64,000 nucleotides of DNA, taken from contig JBIQHD010000004.1 of the NCBI GenBank assembly GCA_044508835.1, forward strand, positions 138,790 to 202,789, given 5' to 3'. Of the stretch, positions 30,850 through 38,719 are shown piece after piece (positions within the stretch are counted from its first letter, which is position 1; each line of letters begins with the position of its first letter). Position numbers and translations under genes: made by a program. This DNA comes from JAKFDI01 sp044508835. Lineage in GTDB: Bacteria; Pseudomonadota; Gammaproteobacteria; Burkholderiales; Burkholderiaceae_C. Under the pieces are notes generated by a model that had not been told where the DNA came from, did no database searches, and was given only the letters and a program-made list of their open reading frames with translations.

Positions 30850-31362
30850 ATGGCAACTGCGAAGAAGGCTCCGGCCAAGAAGGCGGCCGCGAAGAAGGCC
30901 CCGGCGAAGAAGGCTGCGGCCAAGAAGGTCGTCGCCAAGAAGGCGCCGGCCAAGAAGGCCGCTGCGAAGAAGGCCCCGGCCAAGAAGGTCGTCGCCAAGA
31001 AGGCGCCGGCGAAGAAGGCCGCCGCGAAGAAGGCTCCGGCCAAGAAGGCGGCCGCGAAGAAGGCCCCGGCGAAGAAGGCCGCGGCCAAGAAGGCGCCGGC
31101 GAAGAAGGCCGCCGCGAAGAAGGCCCCGGCCAAGAAGGCCGCTGCGAAGAAGGCCCCCGCGAAGAAGGCTGCGGCCAAGAAGGCCCCTGCCAAGAAGGCG
31201 GCCGCGAAGAAGGCGCCGGCCAAGAAGGCGGCCGCGAAGAAGGCCCCCGCTGCGCCCGCTGCCCCTGCGGCACCGGCGGCGAAGCCCGCGGCGGCTCCGG
31301 CCGCCAAGACGGCGCTGAGCCCGCAGGCGGCCTGGCCGTTCCCGACGGCCAACAAGCCCTGA
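30850..31362 (+). CDS. Histone H1-like lysine/alanine-repeat DNA-binding protein
   Basis: A 170-residue, extremely basic protein built from 12 units of KKAPAKKAAA (two units and one half-unit carry VVA), then a Pro/Ala-rich stretch and the non-repeat tail TALSPQAAWPFPTANKP. The composition matches eukaryote-like H1 proteins of betaproteobacteria (HctB/AlgP/BpH1 type), which bind DNA without sequence specificity and compact the nucleoid. AAGGAG lies seven bases before the ATG. The gene is monocistronic: a folded leader precedes it and a strong terminator follows. The 30-bp DNA repeat should make the length variable between strains. Confidence 0.93.
   Translation: MATAKKAPAKKAAAKKAPAKKAAAKKVVAKKAPAKKAAAKKAPAKKVVAKKAPAKKAAAKKAPAKKAAAKKAPAKKAAAKKAPAKKAAAKKAPAKKAAAKKAPAKKAAAKKAPAKKAAAKKAPAKKAAAKKAPAAPAAPAAPAAKPAAAPAAKTALSPQAAWPFPTANKP
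30862..31248 (+). repeat. In-frame ~30-bp tandem repeat coding KKAPAKKAAA
   Basis: About 13 degenerate copies of a 30-bp unit with AAGAAG pairs at fixed spacing and synonymous variation in the Ala/Pro codons. It lies wholly within the H1-like coding sequence. Confidence 0.9.
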
Positions 31363-31383
31363 GCGCAGCCCGCGTTCTTGCAA

Positions 31384-31407
31384 AACCCGGCTTCGGCCGG
31401 GTTTTTT
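31384..31407 (+). terminator. Rho-independent terminator after the H1-like gene
   Basis: AACCCGGC and GCCGGGTT pair across a stable TTCG tetraloop, followed by a T-run. It ends the H1-like transcript and separates it from the DUF167 gene. Confidence 0.93.
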
Positions 31408-31476
31408 CATGACCGCGGGGGCCGGCCGCGCAAGATGCGCGTCGGCCCGCCGCCCGTTCTTCCGCGCACCGAACCG

Positions 31477-31812
31477 ATGAAAGCTGCCCTACCGCCGTCT
31501 CCTGCCGCCGGCTGGCCCTGCGTCCGCGCGGGCCCGGCCGGTGTCGTGCTCTCGGTCAGCGTGGTGCCCGGTGCCAGTCGGACCGAACTGGTGGGCCTGC
31601 ACGGCGACGCGCTGCGCGTGCGCCTCGCGGCGCCGCCGGTGGACGGCAAGGCCAACGAGGCCCTGCTCGGCTGGCTGGCCGATTCGCTCGGGCTGCCGAG
31701 GCGGCAGGTGGCGTTGCTGCGGGGCGCGAGCAGCCGCCGCAAGCAGGCGCTGGTGGAGACGGACGCCGGCCGCGTCCACGCATGGCTCGACGCCGCGCTC
31801 GGCGCGCGATGA
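31477..31812 (+). CDS. DUF167 (YggU-like) family protein
   Basis: A 111-residue protein with the DUF167 core: VVPGASRTELVG, LRVRLAAPPVDGKANEALLGWLA and LLRGASSRRKQALVE. The fold is known from E. coli YggU; no biochemical role is established. An in-frame ATG 42 bases upstream would place the start just behind the H1 terminator hairpin; the later ATG gives the normal length. It is convergent with the PfkB kinase gene. Confidence 0.85.
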   Translation: MKAALPPSPAAGWPCVRAGPAGVVLSVSVVPGASRTELVGLHGDALRVRLAAPPVDGKANEALLGWLADSLGLPRRQVALLRGASSRRKQALVETDAGRVHAWLDAALGAR

Positions 31813-31836
31813 GCGCGCCGGCATGAGCTGCGGTGC

Positions 31837-32742
31837 TCAGCCGAGCAGCGCGGCGCGGTCGATCGTGTGGTTCTGCCCGCCGCGACAGGCGATCTTGAGC
31901 GCGCCGAGGCGGTTGCCGAGCACGACGCAACGCTCGAGCGGCCAGCCGCGTTCCAGCCCGTAGAGCAGCGCGGCGCGGAAGGCGTCGCCGCAGCCGGTCG
32001 GGTCGACCACCTCGGTGGCCGCCACGCCCGGCACGTGCGTGCGTTGGCCCTGCTGCCAGATCTCGCAGCCCTGCGCGCCGAGGGTCACGACCACGCCCTG
32101 CAGGTGCGAGCGCGACAGCGATTCGAGGGTCTCGCCGGTGCGCTCGCACAGCATGCGGCCTTCGTAGTCGTTGACGGCCACCCAGGTGGCCTGCGCCACG
32201 AACCGCTTCAGCTCGGCGCCGTCGAACATCGGCAGGCCCTGGCCGGGGTCGAAGATGAAGGGCACGCCCGCGGCCTTCAGCTGGGCCGCGTGCTGCAGCA
32301 TCGCGTCGCGGCCGTCGGGCGCGATGATGCCGATGGCCAAGTCCGCACCGTCCGGGACCGCGGTCTCGTGGGCGAACTGCATCGCCCCGGGATGGAAGGC
32401 GGTGATCTGGTTGTTGTCGGTGTCGGTGATGATGATGGCCTGCGCGGTGTAGCTCTCGGCCACGGTGCGCACGTAGGCGGTGCTCGCGCCCCAGGCGGCC
32501 AGGCGCTGCAGGTACTCGCCGCCGTCGCTGCCGAGCGCGGCCATCACCACCGGCTCGCCGCCCAGCGCCTTCAGCGAGTAGGCGATGTTGCCGGCGCAGC
32601 CGCCGAACTCGCGCCGCAGCGTGGGCACGAGGAACGACACGTTGAGGATGTGCACCTGCTCGGGAAGAATCTGCTGCGCGAAGCGGCCGGGGAAGGTGGT
32701 GATGGTGTCGAAGGCGAGGGAACCGCAGATCAGCGCCGGCAT
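31837..32742 (-). CDS. PfkB-family carbohydrate (adenosine-type) kinase
   Basis: A 301-residue ribokinase-fold enzyme. The N-terminal GGCAGNIAYSLKALGG is the PfkB substrate-site signature; DPTGCGDAFRAAL is signature 2 with the anion hole and the catalytic Asp. NDYEG and VVVTLGAQG complete the ATP site. Members of this betaproteobacterial group are usually annotated as adenosine kinase or generic carbohydrate kinase; the substrate cannot be settled from sequence. Last gene of the accB-accC-prmA-DUF3426 run. Confidence 0.85.
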   Translation of the reverse strand: MPALICGSLAFDTITTFPGRFAQQILPEQVHILNVSFLVPTLRREFGGCAGNIAYSLKALGGEPVVMAALGSDGGEYLQRLAAWGASTAYVRTVAESYTAQAIIITDTDNNQITAFHPGAMQFAHETAVPDGADLAIGIIAPDGRDAMLQHAAQLKAAGVPFIFDPGQGLPMFDGAELKRFVAQATWVAVNDYEGRMLCERTGETLESLSRSHLQGVVVTLGAQGCEIWQQGQRTHVPGVAATEVVDPTGCGDAFRAALLYGLERGWPLERCVVLGNRLGALKIACRGGQNHTIDRAALLG

Positions 32743-32784
32743 GAGGAAAGCTCCGAGGAAAGGGTCGCGGGGGAACGGGGCGGC

Positions 32785-33732
32785 TCAGGGGTAGAACACT
32801 TCGACCGTGTAGCCGGCCACGGGCGTGGCGCCGGTCGAGAGCAGCAGCTGCAGGGCCGCTTCGGCGCCCGGCTGGATGACGCTCGGCGCCGAGCGGAAGT
32901 CCGCCGAGGTGAGCACGCGGCGCGCGACGAGCTGCCCTGACGCGTCGGTGAGGCTCAGCTCGATGGCCGGCAGCGCCACCAGCCACGCGCCGCGGTTGCG
33001 CAGCGTGACCGACAGCCGGAAGCTCTCGGCCGTGCCGCTGTTGCGCGCCAGCGCGCTGCTCTCGACGGCGATGTCGTCGATGCGCCGCGGCGCGTCGATG
33101 CGGCAATCGAGCCAGGCGCAGCCGCGCGCGAGCAGGGGCCGCGCCGCCGGCCAGCGGGCGGCGATGGTGTCGCGGAACTGGTGGGCGACCTGCGCCGCCA
33201 GCACCGCCAGCAGGCCGAGCGCCGCGAGCGTCATCAGCAGGCGCGGCAGCGGCCGGCGGCGGCGCGCCTCGCGCTGCGCCTTGAGCATGAAGCCGGGCGT
33301 CGGCATGGGCTTGTCCTGCGGCTCGCCGTCCCCCTCGGGGTCGAACTGCGCGTCGGCGAAGTCGGTGCGGTCGCGCTCGGCCACGCCTTCGGCGGGCGAG
33401 CGCTGCACGTCGTCCTGCTCGGGCTGGAAGAAGCGCGAGGCGATGCGGTCTTCCTCGTCGAGCTCGGCGACGGTGGGCTGCTCGTCCTCGGCCGCCGTGG
33501 CCGCCGCCTCGAAGTGCGCCTCGCGCCGCTGCGCCAGCTCGGCGCGCACCTTGTCGGATTCCGCGGGCTCCCACTTCGGCGGCTGCTCGCGCGTGAGGTC
33601 GAACAGGCCTTCGAGCGCGTTGAAGACTTCGTCGCAGCGCCCGCAGCGCACCCAGCCTTCGGACACCTTGAGCTGGTCCTGCACCACACGGAAGATCGTG
33701 CCGCAGGCGGTGCAACGGGTGGCGAGGCTCAT
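32785..33732 (-). CDS. Zinc-ribbon / DUF3426 membrane protein
   Basis: A 315-residue protein with an N-terminal MJ0042-type zinc ribbon (CTACGTIF...CGRCDEVF, residues 8-36), a long acidic linker, one transmembrane helix near residue 165 (LMTLAALGLLAVLAAQVA) and a C-terminal DUF3426 domain (about 190-315) predicted outside the cytoplasm. This architecture is conserved next to prmA in betaproteobacteria without a known role. ATG was taken over a TTG two codons upstream. Seven bases separate it from prmA. Confidence 0.88.
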   Translation of the reverse strand: MSLATRCTACGTIFRVVQDQLKVSEGWVRCGRCDEVFNALEGLFDLTREQPPKWEPAESDKVRAELAQRREAHFEAAATAAEDEQPTVAELDEEDRIASRFFQPEQDDVQRSPAEGVAERDRTDFADAQFDPEGDGEPQDKPMPTPGFMLKAQREARRRRPLPRLLMTLAALGLLAVLAAQVAHQFRDTIAARWPAARPLLARGCAWLDCRIDAPRRIDDIAVESSALARNSGTAESFRLSVTLRNRGAWLVALPAIELSLTDASGQLVARRVLTSADFRSAPSVIQPGAEAALQLLLSTGATPVAGYTVEVFYP

Positions 33733-33739
33733 GGGCAAA

Positions 33740-34654
33740 TCATGCCATCGGGGCTGGCGGGAAGGCGGCCGTCATCAGGATCCAGCCGTCCTCGGCGTCG
33801 CCGACCGACAACTCGCACCACGGCGCGTAGGCGGCCCGCAGCTCATCGGCCTGGCGTTCCAGGATGCCGGCGAGCACCAGGTCGCCGCCGGGCTCGACGT
33901 GCGCGCACAGCAGCGGCGCGAGCAGCTTGAGCGGGCTCGCGAGGATGTTGGCGAGCACCAGCGGGTAGGCGCCGCGCGCCTGCCCGGGCAGGCCGGCGTT
34001 CAGCGCGACGCCGTTGGCCTGCGCGTTGGCCTGCGTCGATTCGACGGCGGCGGGGTCGATGTCGACCGCGTCGACGCCGCGCGCGCCGTGCAGCGCCGCG
34101 CCGATGGCGAGGATGCCCGAGCCGCAGCCGTAGTCGAGCACGCGGTGCCAGCGGGCGCGGCGCTCGCCGCCCTGCCGCGCGATCCAGCGCAGGCACATGC
34201 GCGTGGTCGGGTGCGTGCCGGTGCCGAAGGCGAGGCCCGGGTCGAGGCGGATCACCGTCGTGGCCGCGGCGGGGGCCTCGTGCCAGCTCGGCACGATCCA
34301 GAAATCGGGCGTGACGTCCACCGGCGCGAACTGCGACTGCGTGAGCCGCACCCAGTCCTGCTCGGGCACCGGCGCGAGCGCCTGCACGCTCACGCCGGCG
34401 GCCCAGTCCTGGGCCAGCAGCAGGGTGGCGGCTTCGGTGGCGGCCTCGTTCGATTCGAAGAGCGCCCGCACGATGGAGCGGTTCCAGCCGCCGCGCGGCG
34501 CCGGCATGCCCGGCTCGCCGAAGAGCGCGTGCTCGGCCTCGGTGTCGGCGTCGGCGTCCTCCACCGAGACGGCGAGCGCGCCGAGCTCGTCGGCCAGCGC
34601 GTCGGAAACGGCCTCGACGACGTCCTCCGGCGCGATCAGCAGCAGCTCGACCAT
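33740..34654 (-). CDS. prmA: Ribosomal protein L11 methyltransferase PrmA
   Basis: A 304-residue SAM-dependent methyltransferase. An N-terminal L11-recognition domain (about 1-60) precedes a Rossmann domain with LDYGCGSGILAIGA (motif I) near residue 172 and LANILASPL, the N-I-L motif that contacts the substrate amine. It trimethylates L11 at Lys and the N-terminus. Seven-base gaps on both sides mark it as part of the accB-accC-prmA-DUF3426 operon. Confidence 0.95.
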   Translation of the reverse strand: MVELLLIAPEDVVEAVSDALADELGALAVSVEDADADTEAEHALFGEPGMPAPRGGWNRSIVRALFESNEAATEAATLLLAQDWAAGVSVQALAPVPEQDWVRLTQSQFAPVDVTPDFWIVPSWHEAPAAATTVIRLDPGLAFGTGTHPTTRMCLRWIARQGGERRARWHRVLDYGCGSGILAIGAALHGARGVDAVDIDPAAVESTQANAQANGVALNAGLPGQARGAYPLVLANILASPLKLLAPLLCAHVEPGGDLVLAGILERQADELRAAYAPWCELSVGDAEDGWILMTAAFPPAPMA

Positions 34655-34661
34655 GGCGGGC

Positions 34662-36011
34662 CTAGCGCTTGTGCTGGCTCATCCAGCCTTCGAGGTAGTG
34701 GATGCTGGTGCCGCCCTCGACGAACTTGGCGTCGACCATCAGCTCGCGGTGCAGCGGGATGTTGGTCTGGATGCCCTCGACCACCGTCTCCGACAGCGCG
34801 ATGCGCATGCGCGCGAGCGCCTGCTCGCGGGTGTCGCCGTGCACGATGATCTTGCCGATCATCGAGTCGTAGTTCGGCGGCACGAAGTAGTTGGTGTAGA
34901 TGTGCGAGTCGACGCGGATGCCCGGCCCGCCCGGCGCGTGCCACACGCTGATGCGCCCGGGCGAGGGCGTGAACTTGTACGGGTCCTCGGCGTTGACGCG
35001 GCACTCGATCGAATGGCCGCGCATCTGGATCTGCCGCTGCGTGAACGGCAGCTTCTCGCCGGCGGCCACGCGGATCTGCATCTGCACGATGTCGATGCCG
35101 GTGACGAGCTCGGTCACCGGGTGCTCGACCTGCACGCGGGTGTTCATCTCGATGAAGTAGAACTCGCCGTTCTCGTACAGGAACTCGAAGGTGCCCGCGC
35201 CCCGGTAGCCGATGCGCTTGCAGGCGGAGGCGCAGCGCTCGCCGATCTTCTCGATCACGCGGCGCGGGATGCCCGGCGCCGGGGCCTCCTCGATGATCTT
35301 CTGGTGGCGCCGCTGCATCGAGCAGTCGCGCTCGCCGAGCCAGACCGCGTTCTTGTGCTGGTCGGCCATGATCTGGATCTCGATGTGCCTCGGGTTCTCG
35401 AGGAACTTCTCCATGTACACGGCCGGGTTGCCGAAGGCCGCGCCCGCCTCGGTGCGCGTGGTCTGCACCGCGTTGACCAGCGCCGCCTCGGTGTGCACCA
35501 CCCGCATGCCGCGCCCGCCGCCGCCGCCGGCCGCCTTGATGATCACCGGGTAGCCGATGCTGCGGGCGATGCGCACGATCTCCTTCGGGTCCTCGGGCAG
35601 CGCGCCCTCGGAGCCCGGCACGCAGGGCACCCCCGCCTTGATCATGGCCTGCTTGGCCGAGACCTTGTCGCCCATCGTGCGGATGGATTCGGGCGTCGGG
35701 CCGATGAAGGTGAAGCCGCTGCGCTCCACGCGCTCGGCGAAGTCGGCGTTCTCGGAGAGGAAGCCGTAGCCGGGGTGGATGGCCTCGGCGTCCGTCACCT
35801 CGGCCGTGGCGATGATCGCCGGCATGTTGAGGTAGCTCTGGGCCGAGGCCGCGGGGCCGATGCACACCGCCTCGTCGGCGAGCTTGACGTACTTGGCGTC
35901 GCGGTCGGCCTCGGAGTAGACGATGACCGAATGCACCCCGAGCTCGCGGCATGCGCGCTGGATCCGCAGGGCGATTTCGCCTCGGTTGGCGATCAGGATC
36001 TTCTTGAACAT
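34662..36011 (-). CDS. accC: Acetyl-CoA carboxylase, biotin carboxylase subunit
   Basis: A 449-residue ATP-grasp enzyme of standard length. It starts with KKILIANRGEIALRI, has the Gly-rich ATP lid GGGGRGMRVV near residue 163, and the catalytic EMNTRVQVEHPVTE near 288 with the bicarbonate-site Arg. It carboxylates biotin on the AccB protein encoded ten bases upstream. Together they feed malonyl-CoA into fatty acid synthesis with AccAD, which is encoded elsewhere. Confidence 0.97.
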   Translation of the reverse strand: MFKKILIANRGEIALRIQRACRELGVHSVIVYSEADRDAKYVKLADEAVCIGPAASAQSYLNMPAIIATAEVTDAEAIHPGYGFLSENADFAERVERSGFTFIGPTPESIRTMGDKVSAKQAMIKAGVPCVPGSEGALPEDPKEIVRIARSIGYPVIIKAAGGGGGRGMRVVHTEAALVNAVQTTRTEAGAAFGNPAVYMEKFLENPRHIEIQIMADQHKNAVWLGERDCSMQRRHQKIIEEAPAPGIPRRVIEKIGERCASACKRIGYRGAGTFEFLYENGEFYFIEMNTRVQVEHPVTELVTGIDIVQMQIRVAAGEKLPFTQRQIQMRGHSIECRVNAEDPYKFTPSPGRISVWHAPGGPGIRVDSHIYTNYFVPPNYDSMIGKIIVHGDTREQALARMRIALSETVVEGIQTNIPLHRELMVDAKFVEGGTSIHYLEGWMSQHKR

Positions 36012-36021
36012 CGAGCCGGTC

Positions 36022-36483
36022 TCACTCGATGATGAACAGCGCCTGCCCGAATTCGACCGCCTGGCCGTTCTCGACGCAGATGCGGGTGACGGTGCCGGAC
36101 TTGTCGGCCTCGATCTCGTTCATGATCTTCATCGCTTCGATGATGCAGATCGGCTCGCCTTCCTTGACCTGGCTGCCGATCTCCACGAAGGCCTTGGCGC
36201 CCGGGCTCGACGAGCGGTAGAAGGTGCCGACCATTGGCGAGGTGATGGTGTGCCCGGTGGGGGCGGGCGGCGGCGCCTCGGCGGCGACGGGTGCCGCGGC
36301 GGCGGCGGCCGGCGCGGGCACGGCCTGCATCGGCGGCGCGGCGTAGTGGATCTGCGGGGCGGGGGCGGCCGGCTCGGCCTTGACGATGCGCACCTTGCCG
36401 TCGGCTTCGGTGATTTCCAGTTCCGAGATGTTCGATTCGGAGACGAGGTCGACGAGTGTCTTGAGCTTGCGAAGGTCCATCAC
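36022..36483 (-). CDS. accB: Acetyl-CoA carboxylase, biotin carboxyl carrier protein
   Basis: A 153-residue carrier: an N-terminal helix, a Pro/Ala-rich linker (about 45-78) and a C-terminal biotinyl domain with the biotin lysine in EAMKIMNEIE and the BCCP-specific thumb around SSSPGAKAFVEIG. It is the first gene of the minus-strand accBC operon. The 309-base upstream region holds three phased GAATTG half-sites that may control it. Confidence 0.96.
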   Translation of the reverse strand: MMDLRKLKTLVDLVSESNISELEITEADGKVRIVKAEPAAPAPQIHYAAPPMQAVPAPAAAAAAPVAAEAPPPAPTGHTITSPMVGTFYRSSSPGAKAFVEIGSQVKEGEPICIIEAMKIMNEIEADKSGTVTRICVENGQAVEFGQALFIIE

Positions 36484-36621
36484 GGTCTCCTGGATGCTGC
36501 GCGAACGCCGCCGCGAAGGGGCAGGTTCCGCCGTCGTGCGTGTGAAAGTGTCGAAAGTGCGAGGTGCGGGCGAAGAACCGTGGTTCCTGGCCCTGCAGGC
36601 CGAGAGCCTGGCTTCTGCCGT

Positions 36622-36647
36622 GAATTGCCGCGAATTGTGCGCAATTC
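36622..36647 (-). promoter_or_regulatory. Three helically phased GAATTG half-sites upstream of accB
   Basis: GAATTG at 36,622-36,627, GAATTG at 36,632-36,637 and its complement CAATTC at 36,642-36,647 start exactly 10 bp apart; the last two form a palindrome around TGCG. They lie about 140-165 bases before the accB start in an otherwise featureless 309-base spacer. Phasing on one DNA face suggests an operator. The protein is unknown. Confidence 0.5.
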
Positions 36648-36792
36648 AGGCGCCCCGGCGAAACAGCCCGCCGCGGTTCCGAAATGCCGGCCGAATGGCG
36701 TGCTGTCGGTCGAGTCTGGCGATTGTGCGTGTGAAGGAAGCGACTTTACGCCATTTGGCAGCAGTTCCCGCGGATATGGCTGACGGTGAGTC

Positions 36793-37323
36793 TCAGCCGG
36801 TGCCGAAGCGGTCAGCCCAGGCGGCGAGGTCCTCCGGCTTGATCTCCCCGGCCTTGCGCGCCCGGATCGCGCCGCGGCGGTCGGCGACGACGGTGAACGG
36901 CAGGCCGCCCATGTGGTTGCCGAGCTGCCGGCTGAGCGCGATGCCTTCGGTGCCGGCCATGGCGATCGGGAAGCCGACCCCGAGCCGCGCGACGAACTCG
37001 GCGACCGCGGCTTCCTTGTCGACGGCGATGCCCACCACTTCCCAGCCGCGCGCCGCGTGATCGGCGCGGAAGCGGTCGAGCATCGGCATCTCGCGCACGC
37101 AGGGGGCGCACCAGGTCGCCCAGAAGTTGACGATGAGCGGGCGCCCGCGCAGCGCCGCCATGTCCAGGCGCCCGCCGCCGAGGCGCTCGAAGCCGGAGCG
37201 CCACAGCGCCGCCTCCGACTCCCGCTCGGCGCCCGCGGCCTCGTCGCGCAGCCGCAGCACGACGCCCGCGCCGACGGCCACGGCGCCGGCGGCCGCCACG
37301 CCGATCCAGACGCGGCGTCTCAT
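36793..37323 (-). CDS. TlpA-family thiol:disulfide oxidoreductase
   Basis: A 176-residue thioredoxin-fold protein anchored by one N-terminal helix (VWIGVAAAGAVAVGAGVVL), so the domain faces the periplasm. The redox motif is WCAPC within NFWATWCAPCVREMP near residue 68, and the cis-Pro lies in GLPFTVV. Such proteins keep cytochrome c or other periplasmic thiols reduced. Its ATG overlaps the stop of the upstream conserved hypothetical gene (ATGA). Confidence 0.9.
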   Translation of the reverse strand: MRRRVWIGVAAAGAVAVGAGVVLRLRDEAAGAERESEAALWRSGFERLGGGRLDMAALRGRPLIVNFWATWCAPCVREMPMLDRFRADHAARGWEVVGIAVDKEAAVAEFVARLGVGFPIAMAGTEGIALSRQLGNHMGGLPFTVVADRRGAIRARKAGEIKPEDLAAWADRFGTG

Positions 37324-37922
37324 GGCGCCTCCCCGGCCATCAGGCGGCGCAGCGCGGCCAGGTCGCCGCGCGGTGGGCGGCCGCGCGCGTCGGGCTTGAG
37401 CGCGCCGCGCAGGTCGTCGTGGTCGAGCACGCTCAGGTGCACGGTCACGGTTTCGCCGAGCGCGGCGCTGGGCGTGGCGATGCTCAGCACGTCGACCGGC
37501 TCGCCCCGCGGGCCGGGCAGGGTGCCCACGTCGTAGTCCACGTGCTGGCCGATGAGGGCGATCTCGGCGGCCTTGGAGTCGTCGCAGAACAGCTGGATGT
37601 GCACGCTGTTGAGCCGCGTGGCGGTGCCGCGCCAGACCGCGCCGGTGAGGTGCGGGCGGAATTCGGCCAGCCGCTGCATCCACAGGGCCGCCACCTCGCG
37701 CAGCGCGGCAAGCTCGGCCGGCTGGGTGCCGGCGCAGAAGAGGTCGAGGTAGGCGCGCACCTCGTCTTCCACGGCGTCGTTGCTGGGAAGCTCCGGCTGG
37801 CGCACGCTGCGCCGGCCGAGGTCGCGCACGGCGCGGCGCTTGGCCGGGCCGTATTCCATGCCTTCTTCCACCACCAGCCGGGCGGCGGCGGCGGCGATCT
37901 CGGCGCTGAGGGAGGAAGCCAT
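37320..37922 (-). CDS. Conserved hypothetical protein
   Basis: A 200-residue soluble protein with no motif I can name. It has an Ala-rich N-terminal helix, a helical middle (VRAYLDLFCAGTQPAEL, LREVAALWMQRLAEFRPHLTGAVWRG) and a C-terminal part with a nucleotidyltransferase-like look (LNSVHIQLFCDDSKAAEIALI), but no clear catalytic Asp pair. It is translationally coupled to the TlpA gene and lies directly downstream of mtgA. Its conservation at this place in relatives is from memory. Confidence 0.65.
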   Translation of the reverse strand: MASSLSAEIAAAAARLVVEEGMEYGPAKRRAVRDLGRRSVRQPELPSNDAVEDEVRAYLDLFCAGTQPAELAALREVAALWMQRLAEFRPHLTGAVWRGTATRLNSVHIQLFCDDSKAAEIALIGQHVDYDVGTLPGPRGEPVDVLSIATPSAALGETVTVHLSVLDHDDLRGALKPDARGRPPRGDLAALRRLMAGEAP

Positions 37923-37954
37923 CGTCGGGTCGTGCGGTTCGGGTTGCGGTGGCG

Positions 37955-38719
37955 TCAGGGCACGTCCACCGCCCCCATGCGGGCCTGCACGGTGGCGGCG
38001 CGTCCGCTGACGTAGGCGGAGTTCGGGCGCTTCTCGAAGCGCCGGGGCGCGGGCAGCATCACCGCCAGCCGCGCCGCGGCGTTGGGGCCGAGTCGCGCGG
38101 CGCTCGAGCGGTGGTAGTGCCGCGCCGCCGCCTCGGCGCCGAACAGGCCTTCGCCCCATTCGACGTTGTTGAGGTAGATCTCGAGGATGCGCCGCTTGGG
38201 CAAGGTCGCCTCCAGCATGAAGGTGATCAGCATCTCCTGCCCCTTGCGCGCCAGGTTGCGCTCGCCGGCGAGGAACAGGTTCTTGGCCAGCTGCTGGGTG
38301 ATGGTGGAGCCGCCCACGAGTCTGACCGCCGCGGGAGCCCGCGCCGGGGCCGCGGTCTTGGCGGCGGACTGCTCGTTCAGGCGCTGCGCCCGCGCCTCGG
38401 CCCGCTGGTTGCGCTCCCACGCACGCTCCAGCGCATCCCATTCGACGCCGCTGTGCTCCGAGAACCCCGCGTCCTCCGAGGCGATGACGGCACGCTTGAG
38501 GTGGTTGGAGATGGCCGCGTAGTCGACCCATTGCTGGGCCCAGGGGATGCGGCCCTGCGTGGCGAGCAGGCGCCAGGCCTCCGAGCGCTGGAAGCTCGTC
38601 GACTGCGGGTCGACCCCGCGCATCAGCGCCACCCGCCCGAGGAAGTACAGCTGCAGCGCCAGTGCGCAGACGAACAGCAGCGCGGCCAGCCGCCCCAGGT
38701 GGCGCAGGGCGGTCTTCAC
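37955..38719 (-). CDS. mtgA: Monofunctional biosynthetic peptidoglycan transglycosylase MtgA
   Basis: A 254-residue GT51 enzyme with an N-terminal membrane helix (LAALLFVCALALQLYFLG). The donor-site glutamate is in AVIASEDAGFSEHSGVEWDAL, and the second motif is GGSTITQQLAKNLFL; RKGQEMLITFMLEATLPKRRILEIYLNNVEWGEG follows as motifs III-IV in shorter pieces. The start is a GTG whose bases overlap the aroE stop (GTGA). An Ala/Arg-rich insert between motifs I and II is slightly longer than usual. It polymerises glycan strands from lipid II. Confidence 0.93.
   Translation of the reverse strand: MKTALRHLGRLAALLFVCALALQLYFLGRVALMRGVDPQSTSFQRSEAWRLLATQGRIPWAQQWVDYAAISNHLKRAVIASEDAGFSEHSGVEWDALERAWERNQRAEARAQRLNEQSAAKTAAPARAPAAVRLVGGSTITQQLAKNLFLAGERNLARKGQEMLITFMLEATLPKRRILEIYLNNVEWGEGLFGAEAAARHYHRSSAARLGPNAAARLAVMLPAPRRFEKRPNSAYVSGRAATVQARMGAVDVP

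Noticed and set aside
30862..31248. Regular ~30-bp repeats considered as a CRISPR array
   Set aside because: There are no unique spacers: the repeats are contiguous, in frame and code for KKAPAKKAAA with synonymous changes.
36484..36792. Possible small gene in the 309-base spacer between accB and the TlpA gene
   Set aside because: No frame has a start with a ribosome-binding site or recognisable content; the spacer holds the phased half-sites and otherwise nothing I can name.
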